A stretch of 64,000 nucleotides of DNA from Corynebacterium alimapuense (GCF_003716585.1 NZ_PTJO01000006.1:110176-174175), one strand, 5' to 3'; shown: positions 41,365 to 51,573, numbered from the stretch's first letter. Notes: generated by a model not told the origin, from the sequence alone. Made by a program: numbers and translations.

Positions 41365-41880
41365 TTAGGAGCAAAAGGCTCGGTGGTAAGACACCTCGCC
41401 GCTGGGCATCGCGGAATCTGCCAGCGGCATCGCCAGGAAATACTGCTTATCGACGCCCGGGAGTACCAAGTCCGCTACATGCTCAAGACCGAAACGCTGA
41501 TAGAAGGTGGGATCTCCCACTGCCACCGCGCCGCCTGCGTTGATTTCTCTTAACTCTTTGAGGACTCGCCGCATGAGCTGGGAGCCGATTCCTTCGCCCT
41601 GACGTTGCGGGTCCACGCTGATGGGGCCGATGGCTAGCCAATTAACGGCGCCATTGCTGATGGTGACTGGGGAGGCCGCGATATGCCCGACCAACGATGA
41701 ACCTTTTACCGCCATGAAGGAAAAAGTCAGGGCATCGGCATCGCGCAAGGACTCAATAATCGATGATTCTTGTTGATTGGAATAAGGCTTGCCCACGAAC
41801 GCACGCGAAGTCAGGTCTCGGATGGCTGGGATATCCGCTTCTGACTCTCGACGGATGGTGAAGGTGTCCATGCAAGGCAT
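41365..41880 (-). CDS. GNAT-family N-acetyltransferase
   Basis: About 168-171 aa; ATG at 41880 or 41871 (MDTFTIRRE). The acetyl-CoA motif is in SVDPQRQGEGIGSQLMRRVL (about residues 82-101), followed by AVAVGDPTFYQRFGLEH. This is the YhbS-like branch. The substrate is not predictable. It is convergent with the HhH/DUF1801 gene, 9 bp apart. Confidence 0.85.
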   Translation of the reverse strand: MPCMDTFTIRRESEADIPAIRDLTSRAFVGKPYSNQQESSIIESLRDADALTFSFMAVKGSSLVGHIAASPVTISNGAVNWLAIGPISVDPQRQGEGIGSQLMRRVLKELREINAGGAVAVGDPTFYQRFGLEHVADLVLPGVDKQYFLAMPLADSAMPSGEVSYHRAFCS

Positions 41881-42041
41881 CCTACGTCGTGACCGGAGAC
41901 ACTATTTGAATTTCGGCTCAGAATCATTGGCTCATCTCATCCCATGGGTTGCGAAGTGGACAAGATCGAACTCGATCCGCCGAGAATCATTGCGGTGCGC
42001 ACGTAGGCTGGAAGTAGAACCAAGGAGAGGAGTCCCGCATC

Positions 42042-42623
42042 ATGAACGCTGTGCTGTTCGACCTATTCGGAGTGTTTCTCAAGCCGCGAACGGAGACCGA
42101 ACGGATCCGGGTGGAAAACGCAGTAGGAGCGGATGCTCGGATCTGGCCCATCTATGAGGAGCTACGTCCGGCCTACGACCGTGGCGATATCGGCGATGAA
42201 CGCTTTTGGCGTCAGCTGCAGGTCCGCGCCGGGTTGGAACCACTCGATATTTATGAAGCCGTTGTTGCGGACTGGGCAACCAGCATCGAGGCTAACCCAG
42301 AGATGGTGGAACTAATCGATTCCTTAGATGACGCAGATATTTGCGCTGGTGTCCTCGCCAATATTCCGCTGGGACTAGCAAAAAAGGTGCGGGCCAAGCA
42401 CCGCTGGCTCGACTATTTCGATGCGGTGGTTTTCTCCTGCGACATCGGAGTGATCAAACCTGATCCCCGGATGTATGCGGTGGCCGTCGATGCCATGGGC
42501 GTGCATGCCAAAGACATCATCTACTTCAGCGACAATCCTCGCAATGTTCTAGCCGCACAAGAGGCCGGTTTACAGGCTATTTTGTTCACCGGCCCCGACT
42601 CCGTGCGATCGGCTTTAGCATGA
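42042..42623 (+). CDS. HAD-superfamily hydrolase
   Basis: A 193-aa protein. Motif I should be DxFGV; here VLFDLFGVFL gives D7 and leucine in the usual second-Asp position, so phosphatase activity needs checking. Motif II is in GVLANIP, and motif III/IV are in FSCDIGVIKPDPRMY and IIYFSDNPRNVLAA. Similar to YihX/epoxide-hydrolase-N-type HADs. GAGAGGAG precedes the ATG. It overlaps the carbonic-anhydrase-like gene by 4 bp. Confidence 0.85.
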   Translation: MNAVLFDLFGVFLKPRTETERIRVENAVGADARIWPIYEELRPAYDRGDIGDERFWRQLQVRAGLEPLDIYEAVVADWATSIEANPEMVELIDSLDDADICAGVLANIPLGLAKKVRAKHRWLDYFDAVVFSCDIGVIKPDPRMYAVAVDAMGVHAKDIIYFSDNPRNVLAAQEAGLQAILFTGPDSVRSALA

Positions 42624-43174
42624 GCGGCCCATTGATTTTGCCCTTTGCTGGCAAGATTCCCCGCGTTCATGCCTCGGCCTGGATCGCCCCGACCGCGGTG
42701 TTGATTGGTGATGTAGAAATCGGTGCAGACTCTTCGGTGTTCTACGGCTGCGTATTGCGTGCGGATACCAATGCCATCCGAGTGGGGGAGCGCACCAATA
42801 TTCAGGACAACAGCGTCCTGCACGTCGATCGCGATGCCCCATGCACCCTCGGCGATGATGTCACCGTCGGCCACTTGGCCCTCGTCCATGGCTCAACGGT
42901 GGGAAACGGCACCTTGGTTGGGATGAAATCTGCGCTGCTGTCGAGGTCAGTAATCGGTGCCGGTTGCTTGATCGCGGCGGGCGCGGTGGTGCTCGAGGGC
43001 CAGGAAATACCGGAGCAAGCATTAGCCGCAGGAGTTCCTGCGAAGGTGCGCCGTCAGCTCGACCCAGCGCAATCTGCAGCATTTATCCCACACGCTGGCC
43101 GCTACGTCGACTTGGCTGGCAGGCAGGCAGCACCTGAGCAGGCGCTCTCGCTGGAGAGCGTCCGCTTCAACTGA
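42620..43174 (+). CDS. Gamma-carbonic anhydrase-family protein
   Basis: A 184-aa left-handed beta-helix protein with hexapeptide repeats (IGDVEIGADSSVFYGC, VRADTN-like segment, NIQDNSVLHVD). Metal-site histidines lie in LHVD, VGHLALVHG. The CaiE/YrdA-type length and the LVGMKSALLSRSVIG segment fit the family. Activity varies within the family. It is translationally coupled to the HAD gene. Confidence 0.87.
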   Translation: MSGPLILPFAGKIPRVHASAWIAPTAVLIGDVEIGADSSVFYGCVLRADTNAIRVGERTNIQDNSVLHVDRDAPCTLGDDVTVGHLALVHGSTVGNGTLVGMKSALLSRSVIGAGCLIAAGAVVLEGQEIPEQALAAGVPAKVRRQLDPAQSAAFIPHAGRYVDLAGRQAAPEQALSLESVRFN

Positions 43175-43176
43175 GA

Positions 43177-44022
43177 CTAGAGCTGGCCGATAGTAATATT
43201 GTCGATCAGCCGAGTATTGCCCACTCGAATGGCGGCTACCACCAGAGCTCCGCTGTCGAGCTGATCGAGTCGATGGACATCCGGTACTGGCAATAGCGTG
43301 GCTGGATCGACAACCTCGAGGTGATCGAGTTCTACACCCTCGGCGGCGGAAATTGCAGCCCGGGCGTGGTCGACGTCGCTGATTTCTCCCTGGGCCAGAG
43401 CTGACAGAGTGCGGGGCAAGATCAGTGCTTGTTGCCGTTGCTGGGCAGATAGATGCTGGTTACGGCTCGATTCTGCGAGACCGTCAGTACCACGGATGAT
43501 GGGTACGCCAGTGATCTCAACAGGGATATTAAGGTCGGCGACCATGCGCCGGATGATCGCTAGCTGCTGGGCGTCTTTTTCGCCGAAGTAGGCCCGGTCG
43601 GGTTGGATCAGTTGAAAGAGCTTGGCCACCACGGTGGTTACGCCGTCGAAGTGTCCTGGGCGGCTAGCACCCTCGAGGCGGCTACCCATCTCACCAGCGC
43701 GAACCCACACCTCCGGTACTGCGTTGGGGTACATCTCGGAGGGCTCTGGAGCGAATACTGCGTCGACGTCTAAGTCCTGGAGTGCCTCGAGATCAGCAGC
43801 TAGATCTCGGGGATAGTCGCGGTAGTCTGCGCAGTCGCCGAGATCGCTGAACTGCAGGGGATTGACGAAAATGCTAACAATTACTGAGTCATTCTCGGCG
43901 CGTGCTCGCTCGATCAATTCGCGGTGCCCGGTGTGCAGTGCTCCCATAGTGGGCACGAGACCTAGGCAGCCAGGGGAGTGGAACTTGCGCACTTCTTCGA
44001 CAGTGCGCAAAATATGCGTCAT
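43177..44022 (-). CDS. panC: Pantothenate synthetase
   Basis: A 281-aa enzyme joining pantoate and beta-alanine with ATP. The adenylate motif is [17 protein letters not shown] (HxGH), with [26 protein letters not shown] and the KMSKS-like region ESSRNQHLS. It overlaps panB by 4 bp. Coenzyme A pathway. Confidence 0.96.
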   Translation of the reverse strand: MTHILRTVEEVRKFHSPGCLGLVPTMGALHTGHRELIERARAENDSVIVSIFVNPLQFSDLGDCADYRDYPRDLAADLEALQDLDVDAVFAPEPSEMYPNAVPEVWVRAGEMGSRLEGASRPGHFDGVTTVVAKLFQLIQPDRAYFGEKDAQQLAIIRRMVADLNIPVEITGVPIIRGTDGLAESSRNQHLSAQQRQQALILPRTLSALAQGEISDVDHARAAISAAEGVELDHLEVVDPATLLPVPDVHRLDQLDSGALVVAAIRVGNTRLIDNITIGQL

Positions 44023-44828
44023 TTGTGATCCTCGAAGGACTCGGAAGCATCGGGGAAGGTGCCATTTTCTACGTCCGCGCGATAGACCTGTGCTGCCTCC
44101 AACATGATCTCCCCGATGGCAGCATAGCGACGCACGAACCGGGGCGCCTTGCTGTCACCGAGGCCGAAGGCATCGGTCCAGACCAAAATCTGGGCATCGG
44201 TTCCAGAACCCGCGCCGATGCCAATAGTGGGGATCTCTAGCTCTTGGGTGACCTGCGTTGCTAGGGCAGCTGGAACCATTTCCAGCACGACGGCGAAGGC
44301 ACCTGCGGTTTGGACCGCGAGGGCGTCGGCACGCAGGCTTTCAGCGGCTGAGCCTCGGCCTTGGACAACATGCCCGCCGAGGGCATGCTCGGACTGCGGG
44401 GTGTAGCCGATATGCGCGACGACCGGAATTCCGGCTTTTACCAACGCACTAATTGTCGGTGCCATCTCGACGCCGCCCTCTAGCTTCACACCGGCCACAC
44501 CGGTTTCCTTCATGAACCGCACCGCAGTGGCTAGGGCTTGCTCGGGGCCGGATTCATAGGTGCCGAAGGGCAGATCGGCCACGACGAAGGCGCGTTGCGT
44601 CGCTCCAGCGACTGCCCGGGACATCGATAGCATCTCATCGAGGGTGATCGACAGCGTAGATGCCTGGCCGAGAACGACATTGGCCGCGGAATCGCCGACC
44701 AACAATAGATCGATGCCAGCCTGATCAAAGATGGCAGCAGTCGGGGCATCATAGCTGGTCAGGCAGGAAAACCTGCGGCCCTCGGCCTTGGCTTGAGTGA
44801 AGTGGCGGGTGCGCATCCGTGCAGACAT
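44019..44828 (-). CDS. panB: 3-methyl-2-oxobutanoate hydroxymethyltransferase
   Basis: A 269-aa TIM-barrel enzyme. It has [29 protein letters not shown] (Mg site), GVKLEGG, and [17 protein letters not shown]. It adds a hydroxymethyl group to ketoisovalerate, the first step to pantoate. It lies 4 bp after the ROK regulator gene, so a three-gene ROK-panB-panC operon is likely. Confidence 0.96.
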   Translation of the reverse strand: MSARMRTRHFTQAKAEGRRFSCLTSYDAPTAAIFDQAGIDLLLVGDSAANVVLGQASTLSITLDEMLSMSRAVAGATQRAFVVADLPFGTYESGPEQALATAVRFMKETGVAGVKLEGGVEMAPTISALVKAGIPVVAHIGYTPQSEHALGGHVVQGRGSAAESLRADALAVQTAGAFAVVLEMVPAALATQVTQELEIPTIGIGAGSGTDAQILVWTDAFGLGDSKAPRFVRRYAAIGEIMLEAAQVYRADVENGTFPDASESFEDHK

Positions 44829-44832
44829 GGAT

Positions 44833-45885
44833 CTAAGGATATAGGTTCAGTGGCTCGCGTAGGAGCTGATCAAGCGCCACGGCTCGGGCGATAGCACGGA
44901 CGATCTCCTGATGGGTGGGGATCAGGCGCAGCTCTACATCTATATCTGCCAACAGTGAGCGGACCTGGCTGGCAAAGAGCTTTGGCGCGGCGGGATCATC
45001 GATAAAAGCGCTGCCCGCGACGACCACCGTGGAGGAACCGTGGTCCCTGGCCAGCTTGGCGGTGAGATCACCAAGGCAGCGAGCGCGTTGGTCGAGGGCT
45101 GCGCGCATTTCTGGGGCACGGGCGGCGTCGGCAAGCGAGGGGAAACGTCCACAGAGCACACCTTCGGTGGTGAGCTCCTCGCAGCTTTCCGGCAGGTCGA
45201 TCTGGGAGATGCCTTCATCATTGATGATGGCCGCGCCGAGTGAATCATCGGCAAATAGCGCCATGGTGCCGGTGGGCAGGTCAGTGGACTGGATCTCGGA
45301 ACCCAGGATCGCGGGGACCGCGCCAGAAACGACCACGGGGACGGAGAATTGGTAGCTCAAACGGCCTGCGACATCCGCGCCCTGCCAGCCAAGGTTCTGA
45401 GCATTGACCACCCCGTCGGGGCTGACCCGGCCGGAGGTGGTGACGCCGACGCAGACCAACGGGCGATCAAGGCCAGCCCTAAGCCGGTTGAGGCCTGCCA
45501 TGACATGTTCGATGAAGTCCGATTCCGAGAGCCGCGCGACCGGGGTGGGTACTTCGACGTCGCGGATGGTGCGCCCGCGGGTATCGAATAGTCCGATATA
45601 GGTGGTCGAGGTGCCGACGGCGATTCCGGCGTGCAGGCGAGGATTGGGCGCCAGTTCCAATGGAATGGTGGGGCGACCGCGGCCCTGTGAGCGAGTGAGG
45701 TCGGTTCGCTGCTGGATGAGGCCAGCGTCGATAAGTGCGCTGACAGTACGGGTGATCGTGGGTTGAGATAGGCCGGTGGCCTCGACGAGTTCACTGCGGG
45801 TGACGATGTGGTTCAGGCGCACCAAGTGCAGACATTTCGCCGCGGGTGTGCGCGGCCGAGAGAAGACTGCTCCAGCATTAGGCAT
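44833..45885 (-). CDS. ROK-family transcriptional regulator
   Basis: A 350-aa protein with an N-terminal winged HTH (about 17-70: [28 protein letters not shown]) and a ROK sugar-kinase-like domain, here without a clean kinase signature (the usual GHxx zinc cluster is absent). It resembles NagC/Mlc-type regulators. C. glutamicum has a similar gene near panBC. A short inverted repeat lies upstream of its start. The effector is unknown. Confidence 0.85.
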   Translation of the reverse strand: MPNAGAVFSRPRTPAAKCLHLVRLNHIVTRSELVEATGLSQPTITRTVSALIDAGLIQQRTDLTRSQGRGRPTIPLELAPNPRLHAGIAVGTSTTYIGLFDTRGRTIRDVEVPTPVARLSESDFIEHVMAGLNRLRAGLDRPLVCVGVTTSGRVSPDGVVNAQNLGWQGADVAGRLSYQFSVPVVVSGAVPAILGSEIQSTDLPTGTMALFADDSLGAAIINDEGISQIDLPESCEELTTEGVLCGRFPSLADAARAPEMRAALDQRARCLGDLTAKLARDHGSSTVVVAGSAFIDDPAAPKLFASQVRSLLADIDVELRLIPTHQEIVRAIARAVALDQLLREPLNLYP

Positions 45886-45906
45886 GAATATATCCTAATA
45901 CTAGGC

Positions 45907-45920
45907 AGACTGTTTAGTCT
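45907..45920 (-). promoter_or_regulatory. Inverted repeat upstream of the ROK regulator gene
   Basis: AGACT-GTTT-AGTCT lies 22-35 nt before the ATG, in an AT-rich gap with TAGTAT as a possible -10 on the minus strand. It may be an autoregulatory operator. Confidence 0.35.
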
Positions 45921-45946
45921 AATTTTATTTGCTAGAACTAGACCGC

Positions 45947-47242
45947 TTAGTTCGCAGGGGTGGTGATAATCTCCGTCGACCCGGGCTTTTGATAGCGGGT
46001 AAACGAAGGCACCAATAAGGCGCACAGGAGCGTACCGACAATCACCAAAACTCCACCCAGCAGAGTCACCATGCCTACTCCCAGTGGGCCAGCCGCCCAT
46101 CCGTGCAACACATCAGCCAACCGTGGGCCACCGACTACCACCACAATATAAACGCCTTGGATTCGTCCCTGCACGTGTTCCTCGGCTGACTGCTGCAAGA
46201 TCGCCCCGCGCAGACTGGCGGAGAACATATCCGCCGCGCCGCCAAAAATCAGCATGCTGACCATCAGCCACGCCCAGATCCCGATCGCACCCGGACTCAG
46301 CATTACGGCCAGCCCGGCGATGACCACTGCCACTCCCCACACCAGGACGCACACGATCACCGCCAAGCCTTGGCGAACTACCCGGGAAATCCAACCGGAC
46401 AAGAGCCCGCCAACCACCGCGCCCGCAGCCATCGAGGAATAGAGCAGCGCCAGCATCATGCCAGGCTCGGTCTCCCCGAACCGTTCGGCGGCAATTTCCG
46501 GATAGAGCGCCCGTGGCATACCGAACGTCATGGCGATCAAATCCAACAGCATCGCGACCAAGAGAATTGGCTGACCGCGGAGATAACGCAGGCCATCGAG
46601 GACAGAATGCACCCCGGCTCGGCTCAGCTGCTTTGGCGGCAAGGAAGGCAGCGCCAGCACCGCTCCCAGGGTGGGGAGAAGCAGGAGTGCATCTAGAAAA
46701 TAGAGCCAGGAGAATCCGATAAACGGGATCAGTGCGCCGGCTACCAAGGGCCCGAGGATTGCTCCTGCTTGCATGAGCATCATGTTCAGAGCAGCCCCGG
46801 CAGGAAGCTGTTCGACCGGCAGAATCGAGCGAAACGCCGCCGTCCGGGTGGGCTGATTGACGGCAAAAAACGCCTGTTGAAGCGAGAAAGTGCACAGCAA
46901 CCACCACACATTGGCCTGGCCGGAGAGCGTCATCGCCCAGAACACCAGGGCAGTTCCGGTCATGCCCAGCGTGGAGACAATAAGTACGGTGCGTTTATCG
47001 AAGCTATCGGCGATCGATCCGCCATAGAGTCCAAAGATCACCAAAGGCACGAGTCCGAATAGGCCGGTTAGCCCGACGTAGGCGCTTGAACCGGTCAGGG
47101 AGAAAATCTGCGCCGGCACCGCCACTACTGATAGCTGCGCGCCGATCGTCGTGGCGATGTTCGCGGTCCACAGCCGTCGATAGGCGGGGACCTGCAACGG
47201 TCGAGTGTCGGCGAAGACGTCACGGAAGCTCACGGAGGGCAA
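45947..47242 (-). CDS. MFS transporter, multidrug/siderophore exporter-like
   Basis: A 431-aa protein with 12 hydrophobic segments and the loop 2-3 motif GLYGGSIADSFDKR. It resembles the EntS/MFS_3 group of exporters. Start at 47242 is TTG; GTG at 47233 (VSFRDVFAD) is equally possible, and neither has a ribosome site. It is monocistronic. The substrate is unknown. Confidence 0.85.
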   Translation of the reverse strand: MPSVSFRDVFADTRPLQVPAYRRLWTANIATTIGAQLSVVAVPAQIFSLTGSSAYVGLTGLFGLVPLVIFGLYGGSIADSFDKRTVLIVSTLGMTGTALVFWAMTLSGQANVWWLLCTFSLQQAFFAVNQPTRTAAFRSILPVEQLPAGAALNMMLMQAGAILGPLVAGALIPFIGFSWLYFLDALLLLPTLGAVLALPSLPPKQLSRAGVHSVLDGLRYLRGQPILLVAMLLDLIAMTFGMPRALYPEIAAERFGETEPGMMLALLYSSMAAGAVVGGLLSGWISRVVRQGLAVIVCVLVWGVAVVIAGLAVMLSPGAIGIWAWLMVSMLIFGGAADMFSASLRGAILQQSAEEHVQGRIQGVYIVVVVGGPRLADVLHGWAAGPLGVGMVTLLGGVLVIVGTLLCALLVPSFTRYQKPGSTEIITTPAN

Positions 47243-47453
47243 TGCTAGCCCAACAATTCACGGCAGCTTATCGACGCCCAGATAATCACCAAAGTAAGCC
47301 CCCAGCGGTATCCATTTTCCCAGTTCATCGGCCTGATTAGGAGATGCTTTCTTTGAGGTACATAGAGATGCTGAACACTGGTGGGCCGAACCTCTCAAGT
47401 GAGGTGGTCAATGAGTGTCGTAAACCTGTCTGACCCGGCTACACTCACCTGTC

Positions 47454-49142
47454 ATGAGTTCGGAGAAAATCGTAGATCATCAGACGCCTAGATCAGAGGA
47501 GCGTGCTCCCTCGCTGCTGGATGCCTCTTGCGAAGGCTTTGTCTACGACCTGGCGGCCCTCTCGCCCACCGATGCCACCGCCTGGGGCATCAATGGGTAC
47601 GAGGGTGACCTGCAGGATTTTTCCCCCGAATACTGGAGCGCGCGTGCCGATCGCACCCGCGAGATGATCGCCGACGTCGATGCCTTCGATGACGGCACCG
47701 ACGAATGCGATGACGACGATGACTTCGACGAGGTTGACCACGTCACCGCAGCCGTCCTGCGCGATCGACTGTGCCTTGACCTTGACCTGCACTACCACGG
47801 GGAAGATCTGGCGCTGCTCAATAACATCGCCTCTCCAGTACAGACCATCCGCGACACCCTGGTTCTGATGCCCAATGAGACCGTTGAACAGATCGACGCC
47901 ATCCGCTCCCGGCTCTCGCAGGTCAAAAAATCCCTAGAGGGCTACCAAGAATCCCTCGCGGAGGCTGCCGCCCACGGCCATGTGGCCCCTTCGCGACAGA
48001 TCGATGATGTGACCTCGCAGTGCGGCGACCTAGCTGATTCCGGTTCCCTGTTGGAGAGCCTAGGCGTCGATCCGCACTCCGCCGAGGTGGCCTCCGCCAA
48101 GCATGCGTTCGCAGACCTAGCGGATTGGCTTTCCGAGCAGCTAGTTACCCACGCGCCGCACGAAGACGCCGTGGGCCGCGATCGCTACCGACGCTTCTCA
48201 CACCTATTCGTAGGCGATACCGTTGACCTGGATGAGGCCTATACCTGGGGGCTCGAGCGCCTCCGCGAGATCACCGATGAACAAAAGCGGATCGCCGCCA
48301 AGCTCTATGGCTCGAAGACGAGCGTGACCCGCGCATTCCGCCATCTCAACGCCGAGGAACGCTACACCCTCAATGGCACCGATGAACTGGTCGAATGGAT
48401 GCAGCGCACGGCAGATCAAGCCGTCACTGATTTGAGTGCCACTGCTTTTGATATCCCCGAGCAGGTCCGCACCATCGAGTGTCGCATCGATCCGGCCGGG
48501 ACTGGCGGTATTTTTTACACCCCGCCGAGCGATGATTTCTCCCGCCCGGGCCGCATGTGGTGGTCCGTTCCGCCCACCCAGAAAACCTTCCACACCTGGC
48601 AGGAACTGACCACTGTCTTCCACGAAGGCGTCCCCGGCCACCACCTGCAGATTGGCCAGACGTTGGTCGAGCGCGACAAGCTCAACCTCTGGCGCCGAGT
48701 CGCTTGTTGGAATTCCGGCCACGGCGAGGGCTGGGCGCTCTATGCCGAGCAGCTCATGGAAGAACTTGGCTACCACGAGGATCTGGGCACCCGCATGGGG
48801 CTTCTCGACGCCCAGCGTCTCCGCGCGGCCCGCGTCGTTCTGGACATCGGTGTCCACCTGCGCAAGAAGGCTCCGGAAGGTGCCAACGTGTGGGATGCCT
48901 CTTATGCCAAGGCCTTCCTGCGTGATAACTCCGCCATGGACGAGGCCAACCTGCGCTTTGAGCTCAACCGCTACCTGGGCTGGCCAGGTCAAGCACCTTC
49001 CTATGCTTTGGGCCAGCGTCTCTGGCAGCAAACTCGTGACGACGCCGTCGCTCAGGGCCAATCCGTCCGCGATTTCCACCGCGAGGCGTTATCCCTGGGG
49101 TCGATTCCGATGTCGATCCTGCGGGAGCAGATTCTCAACTAG
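47454..49142 (+). CDS. DUF885-family zinc metallopeptidase
   Basis: A 562-aa protein. The zinc motif is HEGVPGHHLQIG, with further ligands in NSGHGEGWALYAEQLMEELG. No signal peptide, so cytoplasmic. The DUF885 family are M2/M3-like carboxypeptidases or dipeptidases of mostly unproven substrate. TACACT lies 8 nt before the ATG, close to a leaderless layout. Confidence 0.87.
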   Translation: MSSEKIVDHQTPRSEERAPSLLDASCEGFVYDLAALSPTDATAWGINGYEGDLQDFSPEYWSARADRTREMIADVDAFDDGTDECDDDDDFDEVDHVTAAVLRDRLCLDLDLHYHGEDLALLNNIASPVQTIRDTLVLMPNETVEQIDAIRSRLSQVKKSLEGYQESLAEAAAHGHVAPSRQIDDVTSQCGDLADSGSLLESLGVDPHSAEVASAKHAFADLADWLSEQLVTHAPHEDAVGRDRYRRFSHLFVGDTVDLDEAYTWGLERLREITDEQKRIAAKLYGSKTSVTRAFRHLNAEERYTLNGTDELVEWMQRTADQAVTDLSATAFDIPEQVRTIECRIDPAGTGGIFYTPPSDDFSRPGRMWWSVPPTQKTFHTWQELTTVFHEGVPGHHLQIGQTLVERDKLNLWRRVACWNSGHGEGWALYAEQLMEELGYHEDLGTRMGLLDAQRLRAARVVLDIGVHLRKKAPEGANVWDASYAKAFLRDNSAMDEANLRFELNRYLGWPGQAPSYALGQRLWQQTRDDAVAQGQSVRDFHREALSLGSIPMSILREQILN

Positions 49143-49147
49143 CGTTG

Positions 49148-49230
49148 CCCGAGATCAGTCGGCAGGTATCAACCCTGATCCCGGTATATAGACGGTCCAG
49201 ACCGGGTGATCCCGGTGCACTGATCTCGGG
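49148..49230. terminator. Nested inverted repeat between convergent genes
   Basis: CCCGAGATCAGT (49148-49159) is an exact 12-bp inverted copy of ACTGATCTCGGG (49219-49230). A second, bulged stem lies inside (CCCGGT with ACCGGG). It fills the gap between DUF885 and the AbrB-type gene and probably acts on both transcripts. T runs are lacking. Confidence 0.5.
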
Positions 49231-49236
49231 GGTTGG

Positions 49237-50289
49237 CTAGCGGCTGCGGGTGAGCAGTCGAATCAGCTGCGGCAGCCACCCAGCAATCGCCAGCACCGAG
49301 AGCAACCGGATCAACTGAATTGCCACCACGGCTGGCCCGGCCCCGCCTTCGCTCGACAACGCCAAGACAGTTTCCAATGCCCCGGGGCTGGTGGCCAGAT
49401 AGGCCTCGAAGTAGCTGATCCCTAGCCACTGCGTCAGGGGGAGGGCCGTCAGCGCGCAAGCACCAATGATGACCACGATGAAAGTCAGGGTCGCGGGCAG
49501 CTGTCTGGCGAAGGCTTTGAGCGCGGGGGTCGATAATGCGCCGCCGCACATCCAACCGATGGCCAGGAAAGCTAGAATCTGAAACGATTCCGGCGGCTGC
49601 AGGCTCAATTGTGCAGGTAGCAGCAGCGAGGCCACCACCGTAATGATCAGCGGGCCGAGCACACTTGGCACCGGCACCCGCAGCAGTCGACCGGTGTTTT
49701 CGCCGAAGTAGGCGATCACCGCCACCGCGAGGATCATGAACCACAGTTGATTATTCTCTGCAGCATCTGACCCATGCCCGGGATGGGCGAAAAGGGCGGT
49801 GATCAGCGGCAATGACATGGAGACGACCAGCAGGCGCAGGTATTGGCCAAGCGCAACGAATCGGTAGTCGGCGCCGAGTTCTTTGGCCAGGATGGGCATG
49901 ATCGAGGCGCCACCGGCGAGCATCGATAAGATCCCGGTTTCTCGGCTGACTTCACGTTCCCGGGCCGCCAACAGCAACCCGCCGCCAACACCGATGCCGA
50001 GGGTGACTATCGCTACGAACAGCCCGGGCAGTAGGTAGCCGCCAAGTTCGCCGAGGGGCACCCCAACCAGTGGCAGGCCGGCGAGCATGCCGATGATTCC
50101 GCGCCCGAACCGATAGAAGCCTTCGTTGATGGGAAGTTCATCACCGCTGCCCAACGCCATGGCTCCGGAGGCAATGATCGCTGCGAGGATCCACGCTGCC
50201 GGAACATTCCAGAGGCTAAATAGCGTTCCTAACAGCAGAGATGCTGGGACGACGAGTAGCCAGCGCATCGTCACCGAGCGATTGTCCAT
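49237..50289 (-). CDS. AbrB-family integral membrane protein
   Basis: About 350 aa from the ATG at 50289 (MDNRSVTMRWLLV). Around 10-12 hydrophobic segments are arranged as two similar halves, each with Gly/Pro-rich motifs (VPLVGVPLGELGGYLLPG; ATSPGALETVLALSSEGGAGP). This is the AbrB/ammonia-monooxygenase-like duplication family, a transporter of unknown substrate. It is head-to-head with the TSUP gene. Confidence 0.8.
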   Translation of the reverse strand: MDNRSVTMRWLLVVPASLLLGTLFSLWNVPAAWILAAIIASGAMALGSGDELPINEGFYRFGRGIIGMLAGLPLVGVPLGELGGYLLPGLFVAIVTLGIGVGGGLLLAAREREVSRETGILSMLAGGASIMPILAKELGADYRFVALGQYLRLLVVSMSLPLITALFAHPGHGSDAAENNQLWFMILAVAVIAYFGENTGRLLRVPVPSVLGPLIITVVASLLLPAQLSLQPPESFQILAFLAIGWMCGGALSTPALKAFARQLPATLTFIVVIIGACALTALPLTQWLGISYFEAYLATSPGALETVLALSSEGGAGPAVVAIQLIRLLSVLAIAGWLPQLIRLLTRSR

Positions 50290-50370
50290 GATCGCACCAT
50301 ACTCCCGATCAGGTGCGCGTATGGTTAATCGCACATTGTGGACATCCGATCATCACGAGGAGGATCACCC

Positions 50371-51171
50371 GTGGAGATCGAGCTCGGTATCTGGGCGATA
50401 CTGATTTCCGGTGCGGCAGTGGCCGGTTGGATTGACGCAGTAATCGGCGGCGGTGGATTGGTGCTCATCCCGCTGCTGTTAGCGGTGGTGCCTGGCATTG
50501 CCCCCGCGACGGCTTTGGGCACTAACAAGCTGGTTGGAGTCTCTGGCACGGCTTCGGCGGCGGTGGTGATGGTGCGTCGGGTGGGTGCGCAGTCGGCGGT
50601 GAAATACGTGCCGTTGGCGCTGTTGTGCGCCGGTGCTGGCGCGGCCTCCGCCTCGCTTATCGACGCCGCCCTCATGCGCCCGATCATCATCGTGCTGTTG
50701 TTGGTAGTCGGCACTTTCGTGGCCTTCCGGCCATCCTTCGGTGCAGCGGCGGTGGAGAAGAAGGAGGTGGCAACGTGGCGAAGATGGGTTCTGTTGCTGG
50801 CCGTCGGCGTTATTTCCTTCTATGACGGGATTTTTGGCCCCGGCACCGGCATGTTCTTGATTATGGCGTTTACGGCATTGCTCTCGCAGGATTTTCTGCG
50901 CTCGGCGGCGATGGCCAAGGTGGTCAACACTGCGACCAACCTTGGTGCCCTGGTGGTGTTCGCCTGGGGCGGACACGTGTGGTGGGAACTCGGATTGATC
51001 CTGGCGGTGGCCAATATTGCCGGCGCCCAATTGGGTGCGCGAACCGTATTGGGCGGCGGGGCGAAGCTGGTCCGAGGCGCGCTCTTGGCGGTGGTCGTGG
51101 TGATGAGCGGATACCTCGGCTGGCAGCAGTTCGGCTACCCCAAGCTAGCTATCACGGCCTGGATGTCTTGA
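50371..51171 (+). CDS. TSUP-family (TauE/SafE) anion exporter
   Basis: A 266-aa protein from GTG 50371, chosen because GAGGAGGA lies 7 nt upstream. Seven or eight membrane segments in two repeats: DAVIGGGGLVLIPLLL and GFYDGIFGPGTG-like SFYDGIFGPGTGMFLIM. Family members export sulfite, sulfoacetate or related organic anions. Orientation is away from the AbrB gene. Confidence 0.88.
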   Translation: MEIELGIWAILISGAAVAGWIDAVIGGGGLVLIPLLLAVVPGIAPATALGTNKLVGVSGTASAAVVMVRRVGAQSAVKYVPLALLCAGAGAASASLIDAALMRPIIIVLLLVVGTFVAFRPSFGAAAVEKKEVATWRRWVLLLAVGVISFYDGIFGPGTGMFLIMAFTALLSQDFLRSAAMAKVVNTATNLGALVVFAWGGHVWWELGLILAVANIAGAQLGARTVLGGGAKLVRGALLAVVVVMSGYLGWQQFGYPKLAITAWMS

Positions 51172-51318
51172 TCGCTGATATCTGAAAGATAGAAGCGGAT
51201 GAGATAGACGTTGTCAGTCTGGCTCCAGTTCCTAGGCAGGAGACACGGCGCACCGGGCGAGGGTTGACGGGGACGTCGATAAGATCTGTCAGCTCCTCGC
51301 AGCTTTCTCACAGCGAAG

Positions 51319-51564
51319 ATGTTTATGGTAGTTGACATGACGACAATTCTTGATAGCTACCAGGTCCTGGCCCCCGAAAACCTGCGCGATGATCTCTCCG
51401 CGGCAGTGGATTTCGTCTCCACAGAGATCTTTATCGCAAGGATCTATGACAACACCGCCGTCGAGATTATTGCCTCCCCAGAGGTGCTGCCCATTCTCGC
51501 AGAAGCTGCAGCAGCCTTTGATGGAGATGAACTACCCGCAGGTTTTCGATTACGCGAAGGCTAA
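51319..51564 (+). CDS. Small conserved-looking hypothetical protein
   Basis: 75-81 aa; ATG at 51319 or 51337 (MTTILDSYQVLAP). TATGGT lies 7 nt before 51337, so a leaderless start there is possible. Composition is soluble and acidic with alternating helix/strand character. No family recognised. The stop is 9 bp from the convergent hrpB end. Confidence 0.5.
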   Translation: MFMVVDMTTILDSYQVLAPENLRDDLSAAVDFVSTEIFIARIYDNTAVEIIASPEVLPILAEAAAAFDGDELPAGFRLREG

Positions 51565-51573
51565 TCAAAGCAG

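Noticed and set aside
46113..46907. 264-codon frame on the same strand within the MFS gene
   Set aside because: Out-of-frame reading of a clear 12-span transporter; Arg/Gly/Ser-rich without motifs.
48204..49079. 291-codon frame antisense to the DUF885 gene
   Set aside because: It covers the HEGVPGHH-coding region in reverse and has no independent start signals.
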